Source of the DNA: an uncultured Eggerthellaceae bacterium
Lineage (GTDB): Bacteria; Actinomycetota; Coriobacteriia; Coriobacteriales; Eggerthellaceae
Length of the DNA stretch: 61,964 nt
Reading direction: 5' to 3'
Assembly (NCBI GenBank): GCA_949840905.1
Contig: CATKXW010000012.1
Location: forward strand, 1-61,964
How positions within the stretch are numbered: the stretch's first letter is position 1; every line of letters starts with the position of its first letter. The translations under genes and the position numbers were made by a program. The notes below the pieces were generated by a model that was given only the letters and a program-made list of their open reading frames with translations, was not told the origin of the DNA and ran no database searches. Of the stretch, positions 1-7,571 are shown piece after piece.

Positions 1-16
1 GTTCGTTGTCATTCAT
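1..16 (-). CDS. 5' end of a truncated gene, product unknown
   Basis: Only the first five codons (Met-Asn-Asp-Asn-Glu) lie in the window. The start is supported by an AAAGGAGG ribosome binding site at 20-27, three bases before the ATG (complement of 14-16). The reading frame leaves the window at base 1, so the product cannot be named. It is transcribed away from the surface protein gene at 120-2102, which is also on the minus strand and upstream of it, and it has its own candidate operator at 29-54. Confidence 0.5.
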
Positions 17-28
17 GGCCCTCCTTTC

Positions 29-54
29 CACTGGCGTATTGGCGTATACCAGTG
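29..54. promoter_or_regulatory. Inverted repeat with tandem octamer in front of the truncated gene
   Basis: Arms CACTGG (29-34) and CCAGTG (49-54) are perfect inverted repeats. Between and overlapping them the octamer TGGCGTAT occurs twice head to tail (32-39 and 40-47). The element abuts the ribosome binding site of the minus-strand gene that starts at 16, so a bound protein could block its expression. No regulator is identified; operator function is inferred from symmetry and position only. Confidence 0.4.
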
Positions 55-119
55 TAGGGCCGATGACGGCGCGGTGGTCGTTTTAAGTTGACCGAGAATC
101 GGCGATTTTAATCCGACCG

Positions 120-2102
120 TTAGTGGCTAATTATGCCTGGCGCTAACACTGTGCAATTACCCGCCATTTTGTCAGCAGCAAAGGAGACCGTATAATCCGT
201 CTCGATGTTAGGCCCTAGAACAAGATGATTATCGGACTCACTATACTGCGCCTTCATCACGGAATCGAAAGCTTCTCGACCTCCAGAACCAGAGTCGATT
301 CGTAATTGAACATAAGCTATATTGCCGAAATACCAACTATCTAGGTACACGTCAGGAAGCGTGGTTTGGATATTATCAACAAAATATCTCGCTGCCTCCA
401 CAGTATCGAACCTACATTCATCTGAAACGATGCAGCTTGTTCCATCAACTGGGAAAGCAACGATCCTCGTATAGTCAATCCCATCACTGTTAAAGTGATA
501 GGTCGCTATGTCCCCCAACCTAAAGTTTTCAGGATATAATCGCTTGAAAACACCAGCGCCCATATGGTGTACAGCCACGATGTGGGAGCTCACTCCTGAT
601 TGTTCGTCATAGATAATGCGTGGTGCGCTCGAAGCGGGAACACCGTCCACATAAATCGTGACCTTAGAGATATCTCTATACGCATCATTCGTACCGCTCT
701 TTTGAAGATCATACTTTACCTCGAAGGTCTGATCATCATCAGACACTGGTAACACCCAAGCAGTACAGCTCTTATCCACCACCCTCGAAACGCCATCGAC
801 CCAAATCTCACCCGGAACATAACCGGCTTCGGGAATGAGCTCGATCTCATATGGTTCGCTTTTCCCAACTGCGTAAGTTCCCGGTGCCGGGTCAAGCGTG
901 CCATGGCCGCCGCGGACGCTCAAAGTTACGTTTCTAGTTTCTTTCTCTGGGGGAACGATTGGAGCAGGATCTGGCGTCTCAGCTGCCACTGCGTGCACTG
1001 CGAGAGCGTAAGGCTTTTTCCAGACATCGGAATCCATCCCGGTAACGTGCATAGAATATGTACCAGCTGGCAGAACTCCACACGCTATTTGACGCCCATT
1101 CTCCTTATTCGACGGTGTCACACCAGAGATATAGGGATCAGATTCGTCCTTCGACGCATTCTGACGCAAAGGCATACCATCTCCATCATAAACCTGATAT
1201 GACAGCTTTCCTGAAGTAGCAAGATCGATCTCTACGCGAGAAGACTCAGGCAACGTGAACCGAAGCATGTCTACATCGATGATCGGCATGAAAGACCCAA
1301 GTAGATACGTTTCTCCCGCCGGATCATAGGTTATGCCAGAAAAGACCCGATTGAGCGGAACATCATCCGCCGTTTCAACAGTCGAATTCGGCTCGCTCTC
1401 GTAAAAGCCTTCTTGAGAGACATCTTTGAGGAGATAGTAGAACTGCACATGATCCACGTTCCCTGGAGTCGACAAACGAATGGTCCACGCGCCACTATCT
1501 AGGAAGAAACCACCATAGTCGTGAGCCTCGACCGCATGATCGACATCCCACTCGCTATTCACGACACCATCTTCTCTCGAAAGCACGACATGGACCGAAT
1601 CCTCTTGACTCGAAGACGCTCTCTTTCCAAGAACGAAAGCGAACAAGGATGGCTCGGTCACCTCTACGATAAAGCTCTGGTCTCTCGAAGCTGAGATAGA
1701 GAATGGTCCGTAATCGACATCCGGTAGAGCGAAAATCGAGTTCGATGCAACGCTCGAAGCGTTCATCGGCTCTCGCATTTCCATATCAGCGCTCAGCGAT
1801 CGTTTCAGTGCATGCTCAACATCCGCAGAATCGACCTCGAAATCGAGCGGCAGACCATCGCCTATTCCCATAGCTGCACATTGTTCGTCCGCCGAACTCA
1901 CGATCTGCACATTCGGAATGACCTTGTCCGAACCATGAGAAGCGTCCAACGTCACGAGCGGCGCTGTCCGCGATATCTGCTGGAAAGAACGTTCGGCAAC
2001 GATAGCATCCTGCTCTTCCGATGCCCACGCAGAAGGAATACCTCCTATCATGAGCGCTATGCCCGCAAGAATAGCAACGAGCTTCCTTCCCGGTTTATCC
2101 AT
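120..2102 (-). CDS. Secreted surface protein with PPC-like beta domains
   Basis: 660 residues. An N-terminal signal peptide (Lys-Arg region, hydrophobic stretch, Ala-Trp-Ala-Ser cleavage region near residue 27) directs export. Residues about 125-230 and 240-372 resemble two bacterial pre-peptidase C-terminal (PPC) beta-sandwiches; the second opens with an ESEPNST-like motif. About 392-470 is a Gly/Pro-rich beta-repeat domain with a GGHGTLDP stretch. The C-terminal third is unrecognised. No LPxTG motif or C-terminal membrane segment is visible, so it is probably released or held non-covalently. A GAAGGTG ribosome binding site precedes the ATG. Base composition is more AT-rich than in the housekeeping genes, fitting fast-evolving surface genes. 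Adhesion or carbohydrate binding is a guess. Confidence 0.7.
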   Translation of the reverse strand: MDKPGRKLVAILAGIALMIGGIPSAWASEEQDAIVAERSFQQISRTAPLVTLDASHGSDKVIPNVQIVSSADEQCAAMGIGDGLPLDFEVDSADVEHALKRSLSADMEMREPMNASSVASNSIFALPDVDYGPFSISASRDQSFIVEVTEPSLFAFVLGKRASSSQEDSVHVVLSREDGVVNSEWDVDHAVEAHDYGGFFLDSGAWTIRLSTPGNVDHVQFYYLLKDVSQEGFYESEPNSTVETADDVPLNRVFSGITYDPAGETYLLGSFMPIIDVDMLRFTLPESSRVEIDLATSGKLSYQVYDGDGMPLRQNASKDESDPYISGVTPSNKENGRQIACGVLPAGTYSMHVTGMDSDVWKKPYALAVHAVAAETPDPAPIVPPEKETRNVTLSVRGGHGTLDPAPGTYAVGKSEPYEIELIPEAGYVPGEIWVDGVSRVVDKSCTAWVLPVSDDDQTFEVKYDLQKSGTNDAYRDISKVTIYVDGVPASSAPRIIYDEQSGVSSHIVAVHHMGAGVFKRLYPENFRLGDIATYHFNSDGIDYTRIVAFPVDGTSCIVSDECRFDTVEAARYFVDNIQTTLPDVYLDSWYFGNIAYVQLRIDSGSGGREAFDSVMKAQYSESDNHLVLGPNIETDYTVSFAADKMAGNCTVLAPGIISH

Positions 2103-2183
2103 GATGCACCTTCTCTTCTTCCAAATATGGCTTAAAGAAACCTGAAAGACTACAGCGCAGGCTATCGTAGCATAAATGTTACT

Positions 2184-2211
2184 TATTGTCTGTTGAACTA
2201 TTGTCTGTAGA
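2184..2211. promoter_or_regulatory. Direct repeat TATTGTCTGT in divergent intergenic region
   Basis: The decamer TATTGTCTGT occurs at 2184-2193 and again at 2199-2208, a period of 15 bp. The second copy continues into GTCT-GT-AGAC (2202-2211), a small inverted repeat. The site lies between the divergent surface protein gene (start 2102, minus) and the XRE regulator (start 2266, plus). Small XRE regulators commonly bind such operators in their own promoters, so this is a candidate autoregulatory site that might also affect the surface protein. Confidence 0.5.
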
Positions 2212-2265
2212 CGAAAAGGTCACAAGAACGGAATATCTAGTCTCCCCTGGGTTTCGGAGGTGAGC

Positions 2266-2499
2266 ATGGATATTCTGCGGGTATTCGGGCGGAACGTGAA
2301 GCATTATCGCGAGCAGCTCGGACTGTCACAAGAAGCCTTCGCGGACAAATGCGGCCTTCACCGTACCTATATAAGCGCGGTCGAGCGCGAACGGCGCAGT
2401 ATCTCGCTCGGTAACATCCAGAAGATCGCGGATGCGCTCGGCGTCGAAACCTATCTCCTTTTCCTTGACGAGTCTGCCGCTGACCAACGATCCTCCTAG
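2266..2499 (+). CDS. XRE-family regulator resembling restriction-controller proteins
   Basis: 77 residues, essentially one helix-turn-helix domain. Gly-Leu-Ser-Gln-Glu (first helix of the motif) is followed by HRTYISAVERERRSISL (recognition helix and turn) and IADALGV; this order is typical of XRE proteins and very like controller (C) proteins of restriction-modification systems. The ATG at 2266 is preferred over an in-frame GTG at 2260 because the GGAGG at 2256-2260 would overlap the GTG but sits five bases before the ATG. No methyltransferase or endonuclease gene lies nearby, so control of a restriction system is not supported. The repeat at 2184-2211 is its likely operator. Confidence 0.8.
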   Translation: MDILRVFGRNVKHYREQLGLSQEAFADKCGLHRTYISAVERERRSISLGNIQKIADALGVETYLLFLDESAADQRSS

Positions 2500-2544
2500 G
2501 ATCATCCCATCGCGTCGATCATCTTAGCAACGGATCGAACCTTC

Positions 2545-2586
2545 CTGTCAGCGTAGAATGTGACACGTCATACTGTGCGCTGACAG
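2545..2586. promoter_or_regulatory. 42-bp nested palindrome before second XRE gene
   Basis: Outer arms CTGTCAGCG (2545-2553) and CGCTGACAG (2578-2586) are a perfect 9-bp inverted repeat. An inner palindrome, TGAC-AC-GTCA (2561-2570), has exactly the same centre (2565.5). TGTCA/TGACA half-sites are therefore arranged symmetrically at three positions. The element ends 31 bp before the ATG of the second XRE gene, a natural place for an autoregulatory operator. In RNA the outer arms could form a hairpin, so a terminator for the first XRE gene is an alternative, although no T-run follows. Confidence 0.5.
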
Positions 2587-2617
2587 TCGCCTCTCAACAA
2601 GCTCTAGGCTTGGGAAC

Positions 2618-2833
2618 ATGGTCCCTTTCAGCGAATATACCGAAACGATAGGCGCACGCATCCACGGCAAGCGCGCCGAGAGCGGGATGAGCCTTCGAAC
2701 GTTCGGAAACCTCGTCGGGATCCATTACAACCAGCTTCTGCTGATAGAGAGAGGCAAGACGAATCCCTCGCTGAGGACCCTTTACAAGATCGCCGAGGGC
2801 TTCGACGTCGACCTGAGCGAGCTGCTCCGCTGA
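2618..2833 (+). CDS. Small XRE-family transcriptional regulator
   Basis: 71 residues forming a single helix-turn-helix domain: GMSLRTFGNLVGIHYNQLLLIERGKTNPSLRTLYKIAEGFDV contains the positions expected of the XRE fold (split here: SLRTFGNLVGI, then IERGKTNPSLRTL). It lies 118 bp downstream of the first XRE gene on the same strand and has its own palindromic upstream region, so separate control is likely. The ribosome binding site is weak (TTGGGA). The two proteins are only distantly alike, arguing against recent duplication. Target genes are unknown. Confidence 0.75.
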   Translation: MVPFSEYTETIGARIHGKRAESGMSLRTFGNLVGIHYNQLLLIERGKTNPSLRTLYKIAEGFDVDLSELLR

Positions 2834-2846
2834 GCCAGCGGCCTTC

Positions 2847-3632
2847 TCAAGAGAGCACGGCGACGAGAGAGCAATATGCGACGGTGACGACGAGCGCGCA
2901 TCCGTCGCCGAGACCGAACCGCAGCAAGGTCAATGACGTTCTGCGCAGCGGTTCTCCATCACGGTGGGCGATGCCGTAGCAACGGGCATCCATGGCGAGC
3001 GCCAGACGGTCGGCGCGACGGAACAGCCCCACGAACAGCGGGATGAAAACAGTGGTCTCGGCACGCAGACGCTGCCAGAGGGAGCCGTCCTCGAAATGAG
3101 CGCAGCGCGCTCGCTGGGCTTGTTTGATCGCGGAGTACTCCACCGAGGTGAGCGGGATGAACCGCAGCGCCAAGGACAGCACGAGAGCCACGTCGTCGAC
3201 GGGCACCCGAAGAGCGCGCAGCGGGCGCATGAGACTGGCGAGGCCGCTGGTAAGACTGGTGGATGTTGACGTGAAGCACAGCAGCAGGCTCATCCAGAAC
3301 AGCAGCAGGATGCGCGCACCGTAGAAGCAACCGGTTTCGAGCCCTGCGAGCGAGACCGCAGGCCCACCTTCCCCGAAGCGCACCGTATTGAACAGCACGG
3401 CGAAAGTCGCCAGCACATAGATGACCGCCCCGCAGCCGAACACCTTGCCTGCCGGGATGCGCGATGAGAGCAACGCCGCTGCGAACAGAGCTGCCATCAG
3501 GCCCATTCCCCACCAACTGCTGACGAAGAGCAGCGCGAACGAATACACCGCCAAGATCGCGATCTTCGCTCGCGGATCCAGGCGGTGCAGGATAGAATAA
3601 CCGGGAATATGAATGGAAGGATCCCTCTGCAT
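2847..3632 (-). CDS. ecfT: Energy-coupling factor transporter transmembrane protein EcfT
   Basis: 261 residues with about five to six membrane segments. It matches the T component of ECF (CbiQ/EcfT) vitamin importers: an N-terminal LHRLDPRAK motif, the conserved ALRFIP stretch, and two cytoplasmic coupling motifs, QAQRARC and AMDARCYG, where family members normally have Ala-Arg-Gly. In both, the Gly position is Cys. The T protein couples two ATPases (EcfA1, EcfA2) to substrate-binding S proteins. In many Gram-positive genomes ecfA1-ecfA2-ecfT follows rplQ; here no ATPase lies between rplQ and ecfT, only a 66-residue unknown gene. The ATPases must be elsewhere or the gene is an orphan. The ribosome binding site before the ATG is poor. 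Confidence 0.85.
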   Translation of the reverse strand: MQRDPSIHIPGYSILHRLDPRAKIAILAVYSFALLFVSSWWGMGLMAALFAAALLSSRIPAGKVFGCGAVIYVLATFAVLFNTVRFGEGGPAVSLAGLETGCFYGARILLLFWMSLLLCFTSTSTSLTSGLASLMRPLRALRVPVDDVALVLSLALRFIPLTSVEYSAIKQAQRARCAHFEDGSLWQRLRAETTVFIPLFVGLFRRADRLALAMDARCYGIAHRDGEPLRRTSLTLLRFGLGDGCALVVTVAYCSLVAVLS

Positions 3633-3684
3633 ACCTATTCAGTATGCCATAACGCCCTTCCGACCCACAGGATGTTCGCTACGA

Positions 3685-3885
3685 TCACAGCGCAGCGGTC
3701 GCAACCTGCGCATCCTCGAACATCTGGGCGGTCTCGGCAGCCTCGGCGGCAGCGCCAGCGTCACCCATGGCGTCATAGTCCTCCACCGATGCCGTAGCCT
3801 CGCCCACAGCCTCTTGCTCGATGCGCTCCAGGTCCTTCAGCGCATCCTGGGTCTTCGCGTCCATAGCCATATCGTATGCAGTCAT
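3685..3885 (-). CDS. Small acidic alanine-rich protein, unknown
   Basis: 66 residues, acidic, Ala- and Glu-rich, no membrane segment, no recognised domain; probably largely helical. A GGGAG ribosome binding site lies nine bases before the ATG, and codon third positions are strongly GC, both supporting a real gene. It lies 52 bp upstream of ecfT on the same strand, so the two may be co-transcribed. It occupies the place where ecfA genes usually stand but is far too small to be an ATPase or an S component. Function unknown. Confidence 0.55.
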   Translation of the reverse strand: MTAYDMAMDAKTQDALKDLERIEQEAVGEATASVEDYDAMGDAGAAAEAAETAQMFEDAQVATAAL

Positions 3886-4210
3886 GATGATCCGCTCCCT
3901 TCTTTTCGCATCCCCTTCATCGCTGCCAGCCGCTCATACCGAAAAGGCGATCCATCCGCCGCTTCAGGCCTCTTCTCACACCTTTGTTGGCTTTCCGGCC
4001 ACCTGCTCAGGAGATCCCGACTTCACTATGCGAAGGCGTCATCATCCGCCTTCGATGATCATGGTATGCGCCCCATCCCTCCGTTCTCGCGAGCAGTCCC
4101 TAGCTGGAACCAGAGCGTTGGCACCCCGTAAGGAAATGGTCAACATAGCAAGAAGGCTGCCCCTGCAGGGGCAGCCTTCTGAAGATGCAACAGAGTTCGA
4201 GAAGAAGAGC
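3886..4210 (-). other. Structured 325-bp intergenic leader before the 66-residue gene and ecfT
   Basis: No gene is visible. On the minus strand the stretch holds the rplQ terminator (4151-4180), a perfect 8-bp hairpin CGAAGGCG/CGCCTTCG (4031-4038 and 4047-4054) and several purine-rich segments before the ribosome binding site at 3885. About 260 nt of possible untranslated leader would precede the small gene and ecfT, a position where riboswitches occur in vitamin transporter operons. I could not match it to a known class; see the rejected thiamine-like words at 4097-4130. Confidence 0.4.
4151..4180 (-). terminator. 30-bp perfect palindrome, terminator of the rplQ operon
   Basis: AGAAGGCTGCCCCTG is followed directly by its exact reverse complement, giving 15 uninterrupted base pairs with no designed loop. 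It starts 31 bp beyond the rplQ stop codon. The bases after it on the minus strand (TGCTATGTTG) are only moderately T-rich, so termination may be partial. A perfect palindrome could also bind a dimeric protein. Confidence 0.65.
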
Positions 4211-4921
4211 TTATTTCTGCTCCTCCATCTCCTCCACCTTGACGGGAGCCTCAGATTCCTCGGCAGCTTCGGCCTCGGCCTTCTCGGCTTCTTCCTTGGC
4301 CTCCTCGACAGCCTCGGCCTTCTCAGCCTCTTCCGCCTTCTCGGCCTTCTCGGCGGCTTTCTTCGGTGCAGCCTCTTCCTTCTCCAGCTTGTCAGCCGCG
4401 TCCACGGCCTCCAGCTGCTCGACGGTGCCGTCCTCGGCGAAGCCCAGATCCTCGGCGAGCTCCTCGCTCTTGGATGCGGCCTTCTCCTCCTTGGCCACCT
4501 TCTTCGGAGCGGCCTTCTTCTTGGCGGCAGCCTTCGGAGCAGCCTTCTTCTTGGAAGCCACCGGCTCGGTGACCAGCTCCATGATGACCATAGGAGCATT
4601 GTCGCCCTTGCGGTTGCCCAGCTTCAGGATGCGGGTGTAGCCGCCCTGACGATCGGCGAACATGCCCTGGCTCACCTTCTCGAAGATCTCGCGCACGAGC
4701 TCCTTATCGTTCAGGTAAGCGATGGCCAGGCGGCGGGAGTGCAGGTCCCCGCGCTTGGCCCAGGTGATCACCTTGTCCACATCGCCGCGGATCTCCTTGG
4801 CGCGAGGCTCGAGGGTCTTGATGCGGTCGTTCAAAAACAGTGCGCTCACCAGGCTGCGCTTCATGGCCTTGGTGTGGCTGGTGTCGGTGCCCAGCTTGCG
4901 CCCCTTCTTGTTGTGTCTCAT
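4211..4921 (-). CDS. rplQ: 50S ribosomal protein L17 with long Lys/Ala/Glu-rich tail
   Basis: 236 residues. The first ~120 are L17 (MRHNKKGRKLGTDTSHTKAM start, TRILKLGNRKGDNAPM near the end of the domain) and would sit near the ribosome exit tunnel. The remaining ~115 residues are a low-complexity extension: first Lys-Ala-Pro repeats, then Glu-Ala-Lys repeats predicted to be helical. Typical bacterial L17 ends near 120-130 residues; tails occur in some actinobacteria but this one is nearly as long as the protein itself. The gene is last in the infA-rpoA operon, 21 bp after rpoA, and is followed by a strong palindrome. Confidence 0.97.
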   Translation of the reverse strand: MRHNKKGRKLGTDTSHTKAMKRSLVSALFLNDRIKTLEPRAKEIRGDVDKVITWAKRGDLHSRRLAIAYLNDKELVREIFEKVSQGMFADRQGGYTRILKLGNRKGDNAPMVIMELVTEPVASKKKAAPKAAAKKKAAPKKVAKEEKAASKSEELAEDLGFAEDGTVEQLEAVDAADKLEKEEAAPKKAAEKAEKAEEAEKAEAVEEAKEEAEKAEAEAAEESEAPVKVEEMEEQK

Positions 4922-4942
4922 AGTGGTATCTCTTTCGTCTTT

Positions 4943-5893
4943 CTACTGCTTCAGGTTCAGATCCATGGAGATGAGCTTATCCTTCACTTCTTCGATGGAC
5001 TTAGCACCGAAGTTGCGGATGTTCATCAGGTCGTTCTCGGAGAACTCGATGAGCTGTCGCACCGAATGGATGCCGGCGCGCTTCAAGCAGTTGTAAGAGC
5101 GGACCGACAGGTCCAGATCCTCGATCTGCTTGTCGAGCTCGGCGTTGGTCTCCTGCCCCTCGGGAGCGAAGATGGAGACGACCTCCACCTCCTCTTCCTC
5201 AGCGGCATCCGACAGGCTCAAGAACGCGCCCATGTACTGGTTGATGATGTTGGCGGCGCTGCAGATGGCGTCGGTGGGCGACAGCGAGCCGTCGGTCTCC
5301 ACCTCCAACGTCAGCTTATCGTAGTCGGTGCGCTGGCCCACGCGGGTGTCCTCCACGTTCATGGTGCAGCGACGCACCGGGGAGAACAACGAGTCCACAT
5401 GGATGATGCCGATCGGGTCTTCGGTGCGCTTGTTGCGCTCAGCGGGCACGTAGCCGCGGCCCACGCCGATGCGGATGGACATGTCCAACGTGTAGCCGTC
5501 CACCACCGTCGCGATCACATGATCGGGGTTCACCAAGCTGAACTCGGCAGGCACCTGAAGGTCGGCACCGGTCACCGTGCACGGGCCCTCGGCCGACACA
5601 TGAGCGGTCGCTTCCTCCACCTCATCGTTGAGCGCGGAGAAGACGAGACCCTTCACATTGAGCACGATGTCTGTGATGTCCTCGATCACGCCCTCGGCCG
5701 TGGTGAACTCGTGGCTGACCCCTTCGATCTGGATGGCGGTAGCCTTTGCCCCGTCGAGAGAGGACAGCAGCACACGGCGCATGGAGTTGCCGAGCGTGTT
5801 GCCGTAGCCGCGTTCCAGCGGCTCGACGACATAGCGCGCAACCGTGTCGTTGACTTCTTCGGTTGTAACAGTAGGCCTCATGAATTCGGTCAT
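4943..5893 (-). CDS. rpoA: DNA-directed RNA polymerase subunit alpha
   Basis: 316 residues. The N-terminal domain (about 1-230) dimerises and nucleates polymerase assembly; PLERGYGNTLGNSMRRVLLS is the hallmark motif. After a short acidic linker the C-terminal domain (about 248-316) contains LKRAGIHSVRQLIEF and NFGAKSIEEVK, which bind UP elements and activators. An AAGGAGG site lies ten bases before the ATG. It sits 38 bp after rpsD and 21 bp before rplQ in the conserved alpha-operon order. Confidence 0.98.
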   Translation of the reverse strand: MTEFMRPTVTTEEVNDTVARYVVEPLERGYGNTLGNSMRRVLLSSLDGAKATAIQIEGVSHEFTTAEGVIEDITDIVLNVKGLVFSALNDEVEEATAHVSAEGPCTVTGADLQVPAEFSLVNPDHVIATVVDGYTLDMSIRIGVGRGYVPAERNKRTEDPIGIIHVDSLFSPVRRCTMNVEDTRVGQRTDYDKLTLEVETDGSLSPTDAICSAANIINQYMGAFLSLSDAAEEEEVEVVSIFAPEGQETNAELDKQIEDLDLSVRSYNCLKRAGIHSVRQLIEFSENDLMNIRNFGAKSIEEVKDKLISMDLNLKQ

Positions 5894-5931
5894 GCTGTAT
5901 GAGCCTCCTTACTATGCCGCGATCGATACGA

Positions 5932-6558
5932 TTATTTGGAGTAGAGCTCGACGATGAGCTGCTCGCGAATGTCGGAATCGATCTGGTCGCGGGAAGGAAG
6001 CGAAAGGACGCTGCCCTGGAGCTTCTCGATGTCGACCTCGAGCCATGCGGGCACGCTCACGCGCTCGTTGGAGATGAGCGCGCTCTTGATGACGAGCATG
6101 TCGCGGGCCTTCGGGGCCACGGCCACCAGGTCGCCCGGACGCACGCGGAACGACGGGATGTCCACGCGGCGGCCGTTCACCATGATGTGACCATGACGGA
6201 CCTGCTGGCGAGCCTCGGCGCGAGACTTCGCGAAGCCGAGACGGTACACCACGTTGTCCAGACGGCTCTCCAGCACGCGCAGCAGGTTCTCACCGGTGAT
6301 GCCCTGCTGGCGGTTGGCGATGTCGTAGTAGTTGCGGAACTGCTTCTCGAGCACGCCGTAGATGCGCTTGGTCTTCTGCTTCTCGCGCAGCTGGGTGCGG
6401 TACTCGCTCTCCTTCACGCGCTTCTTGCCAGCCTCGCCAGGGGCGTAAGCGCGGCGCTCCATCGCGCACTTCTCGGAATAGCAGCGGTCGCCTTTCAGAA
6501 AGAGCTTGCTGCCCTCGCGGCGGCAAAGGCGGCAATCAGCTCCGGTATAACGAGCCAT
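5932..6558 (-). CDS. rpsD: 30S ribosomal protein S4, zinc-binding (C+) form
   Basis: 208 residues, the usual S4 length. S4 is a primary 16S rRNA binder and assembly initiator. The N-terminus keeps four cysteines in a C-x2-C-x12-C-x4-C arrangement (CRLC ... RCYSEKC), the zinc-ribbon form. The S4 RNA-binding domain follows with [20 protein letters not shown] and [10 protein letters not shown]. It is 18 bp after rpsK. Confidence 0.98.
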   Translation of the reverse strand: MARYTGADCRLCRREGSKLFLKGDRCYSEKCAMERRAYAPGEAGKKRVKESEYRTQLREKQKTKRIYGVLEKQFRNYYDIANRQQGITGENLLRVLESRLDNVVYRLGFAKSRAEARQQVRHGHIMVNGRRVDIPSFRVRPGDLVAVAPKARDMLVIKSALISNERVSVPAWLEVDIEKLQGSVLSLPSRDQIDSDIREQLIVELYSK

Positions 6559-6576
6559 AGTGTTCGATCCTTTCAG

Positions 6577-6972
6577 TTACACGCGACGACGCTTGCGCGG
6601 ACGACAACCGTTGTGCGGGATGGGAGTGCAATCTTGGATGCTCGCGATCTCGAGACCGGCGGCCTGCAGCGAGCGGATAGCCGTCTCGCGGCCCGAGCCC
6701 GGGCCCTTCACGAACACGGCCACCTTGCGAAGCCCATGCTCCATGGCGATCTTCGCAGCAGCCTCAGCGGCCATCTGGGCGGCGAAGGGGGTCGACTTGC
6801 GCGAACCCTTGAAGCCGACCGTACCGGCGGACTGCCAAGAGATGACGTTCCCCTGCGGATCGGTGATGCTGATGATGGTGTTGTTGAACGTGGACTTGAT
6901 GTGAGCAGCGCCAACGGCGATGTTCTTACGTTCAGAGCGCTTGATGCGCGTATGCACTTGCTTCTTAGCCAT
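6577..6972 (-). CDS. rpsK: 30S ribosomal protein S11
   Basis: 131 residues. S11 lies in the small-subunit platform and contacts mRNA in the exit region. Family motifs [26 protein letters not shown] and the C-terminal [18 protein letters not shown] are intact. It is 13 bp downstream of rpsM. Confidence 0.98.
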   Translation of the reverse strand: MAKKQVHTRIKRSERKNIAVGAAHIKSTFNNTIISITDPQGNVISWQSAGTVGFKGSRKSTPFAAQMAAEAAAKIAMEHGLRKVAVFVKGPGSGRETAIRSLQAAGLEIASIQDCTPIPHNGCRPRKRRRV

Positions 6973-6985
6973 TACGCTTCCTCAC

Positions 6986-7354
6986 TTACTTCTTCTTGCC
7001 GCCGATTTGCTTGCGCGGGCCTTTGCGGGTGCGCGCATTGGTGTGGGTGCGCTGGCCACGAACGGGAAGTCCGCGACGATGGCGCAGGCCACGGTAGCAA
7101 CCGATCTCCATGAGGCGCTTGACGTTCTGGGTCACCTCGCGGTGCAGGTCGCCCTCCACCTTCAGGTGCTCCTGGATATAGTCGCGCAGCTTCGACAGAT
7201 CATCTTCGGTGAGGTCCTTCACGCGAACGTCGGGGTCAACGCCCGTGTCCGCCAGGATCTTCTTCGAAGTGGTGAGGCCGATGCCGTAGATGTAGGTCAA
7301 GGCGATCTCTATGCGCTTGTCGCGAGGAAGATCGACACCAACAAGACGTGCCAT
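6986..7354 (-). CDS. rpsM: 30S ribosomal protein S13
   Basis: 122 residues. S13 is in the head of the small subunit and bridges to the large subunit and P-site tRNA. The N-terminal [18 protein letters not shown], the helix-two-turn-helix [13 protein letters not shown], and the basic tail [19 protein letters not shown] are all present. It lies 21 bp after rpmJ. Confidence 0.98.
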   Translation of the reverse strand: MARLVGVDLPRDKRIEIALTYIYGIGLTTSKKILADTGVDPDVRVKDLTEDDLSKLRDYIQEHLKVEGDLHREVTQNVKRLMEIGCYRGLRHRRGLPVRGQRTHTNARTRKGPRKQIGGKKK

Positions 7355-7375
7355 GAGTTTCCGTTTCCTTTCTTC

Positions 7376-7489
7376 CTAGCCCTGACGCTGCTTATGGCGC
7401 GGGTTCTCGCAGATCACGAGCACCTTGCCATGGCGTCTGATGACTTTGCACTTGTCGCACATTTTCTTGACCGAAGGACGTACCTTCAT
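7376..7489 (-). CDS. rpmJ: 50S ribosomal protein L36
   Basis: 37 residues, read directly from the sequence. It starts [16 protein letters not shown] and ends PRHKQRQG. The zinc ligands of the C+ form are present (Cys at 11, 14 and 27, His at 32). The gene is 82 bp after infA and 21 bp before rpsM, exactly the conserved position. The ATG is the complement of 7487-7489 and the TAG stop the complement of 7376-7378. Confidence 0.97.
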   Translation of the reverse strand: MKVRPSVKKMCDKCKVIRRHGKVLVICENPRHKQRQG

Positions 7490-7571
7490 TTCTTCTTCCT
7501 TTCGGTAATGCGTACTTTCTCTATCGTCACGCCCAGCCGCAAGCGATGATTTTCGATGGAACAGCAGCTCT

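Noticed and set aside
4097-4130. Thiamine (TPP) riboswitch-like words on the minus strand: ACGGGGTGCC then CTGGTTCCAGC-TAGGGA
   Set aside because: The two conserved ends are only six bases apart. The CUGAGA and ACCUGAU core elements of the TPP aptamer are missing, so a functional riboswitch cannot form. Coincidence or a remnant.
3821-5902. 693-codon plus-strand open frame opposite rplQ and rpoA
   Set aside because: It is antisense to two certain genes; its length follows from high GC third positions and it has no recognisable domain.
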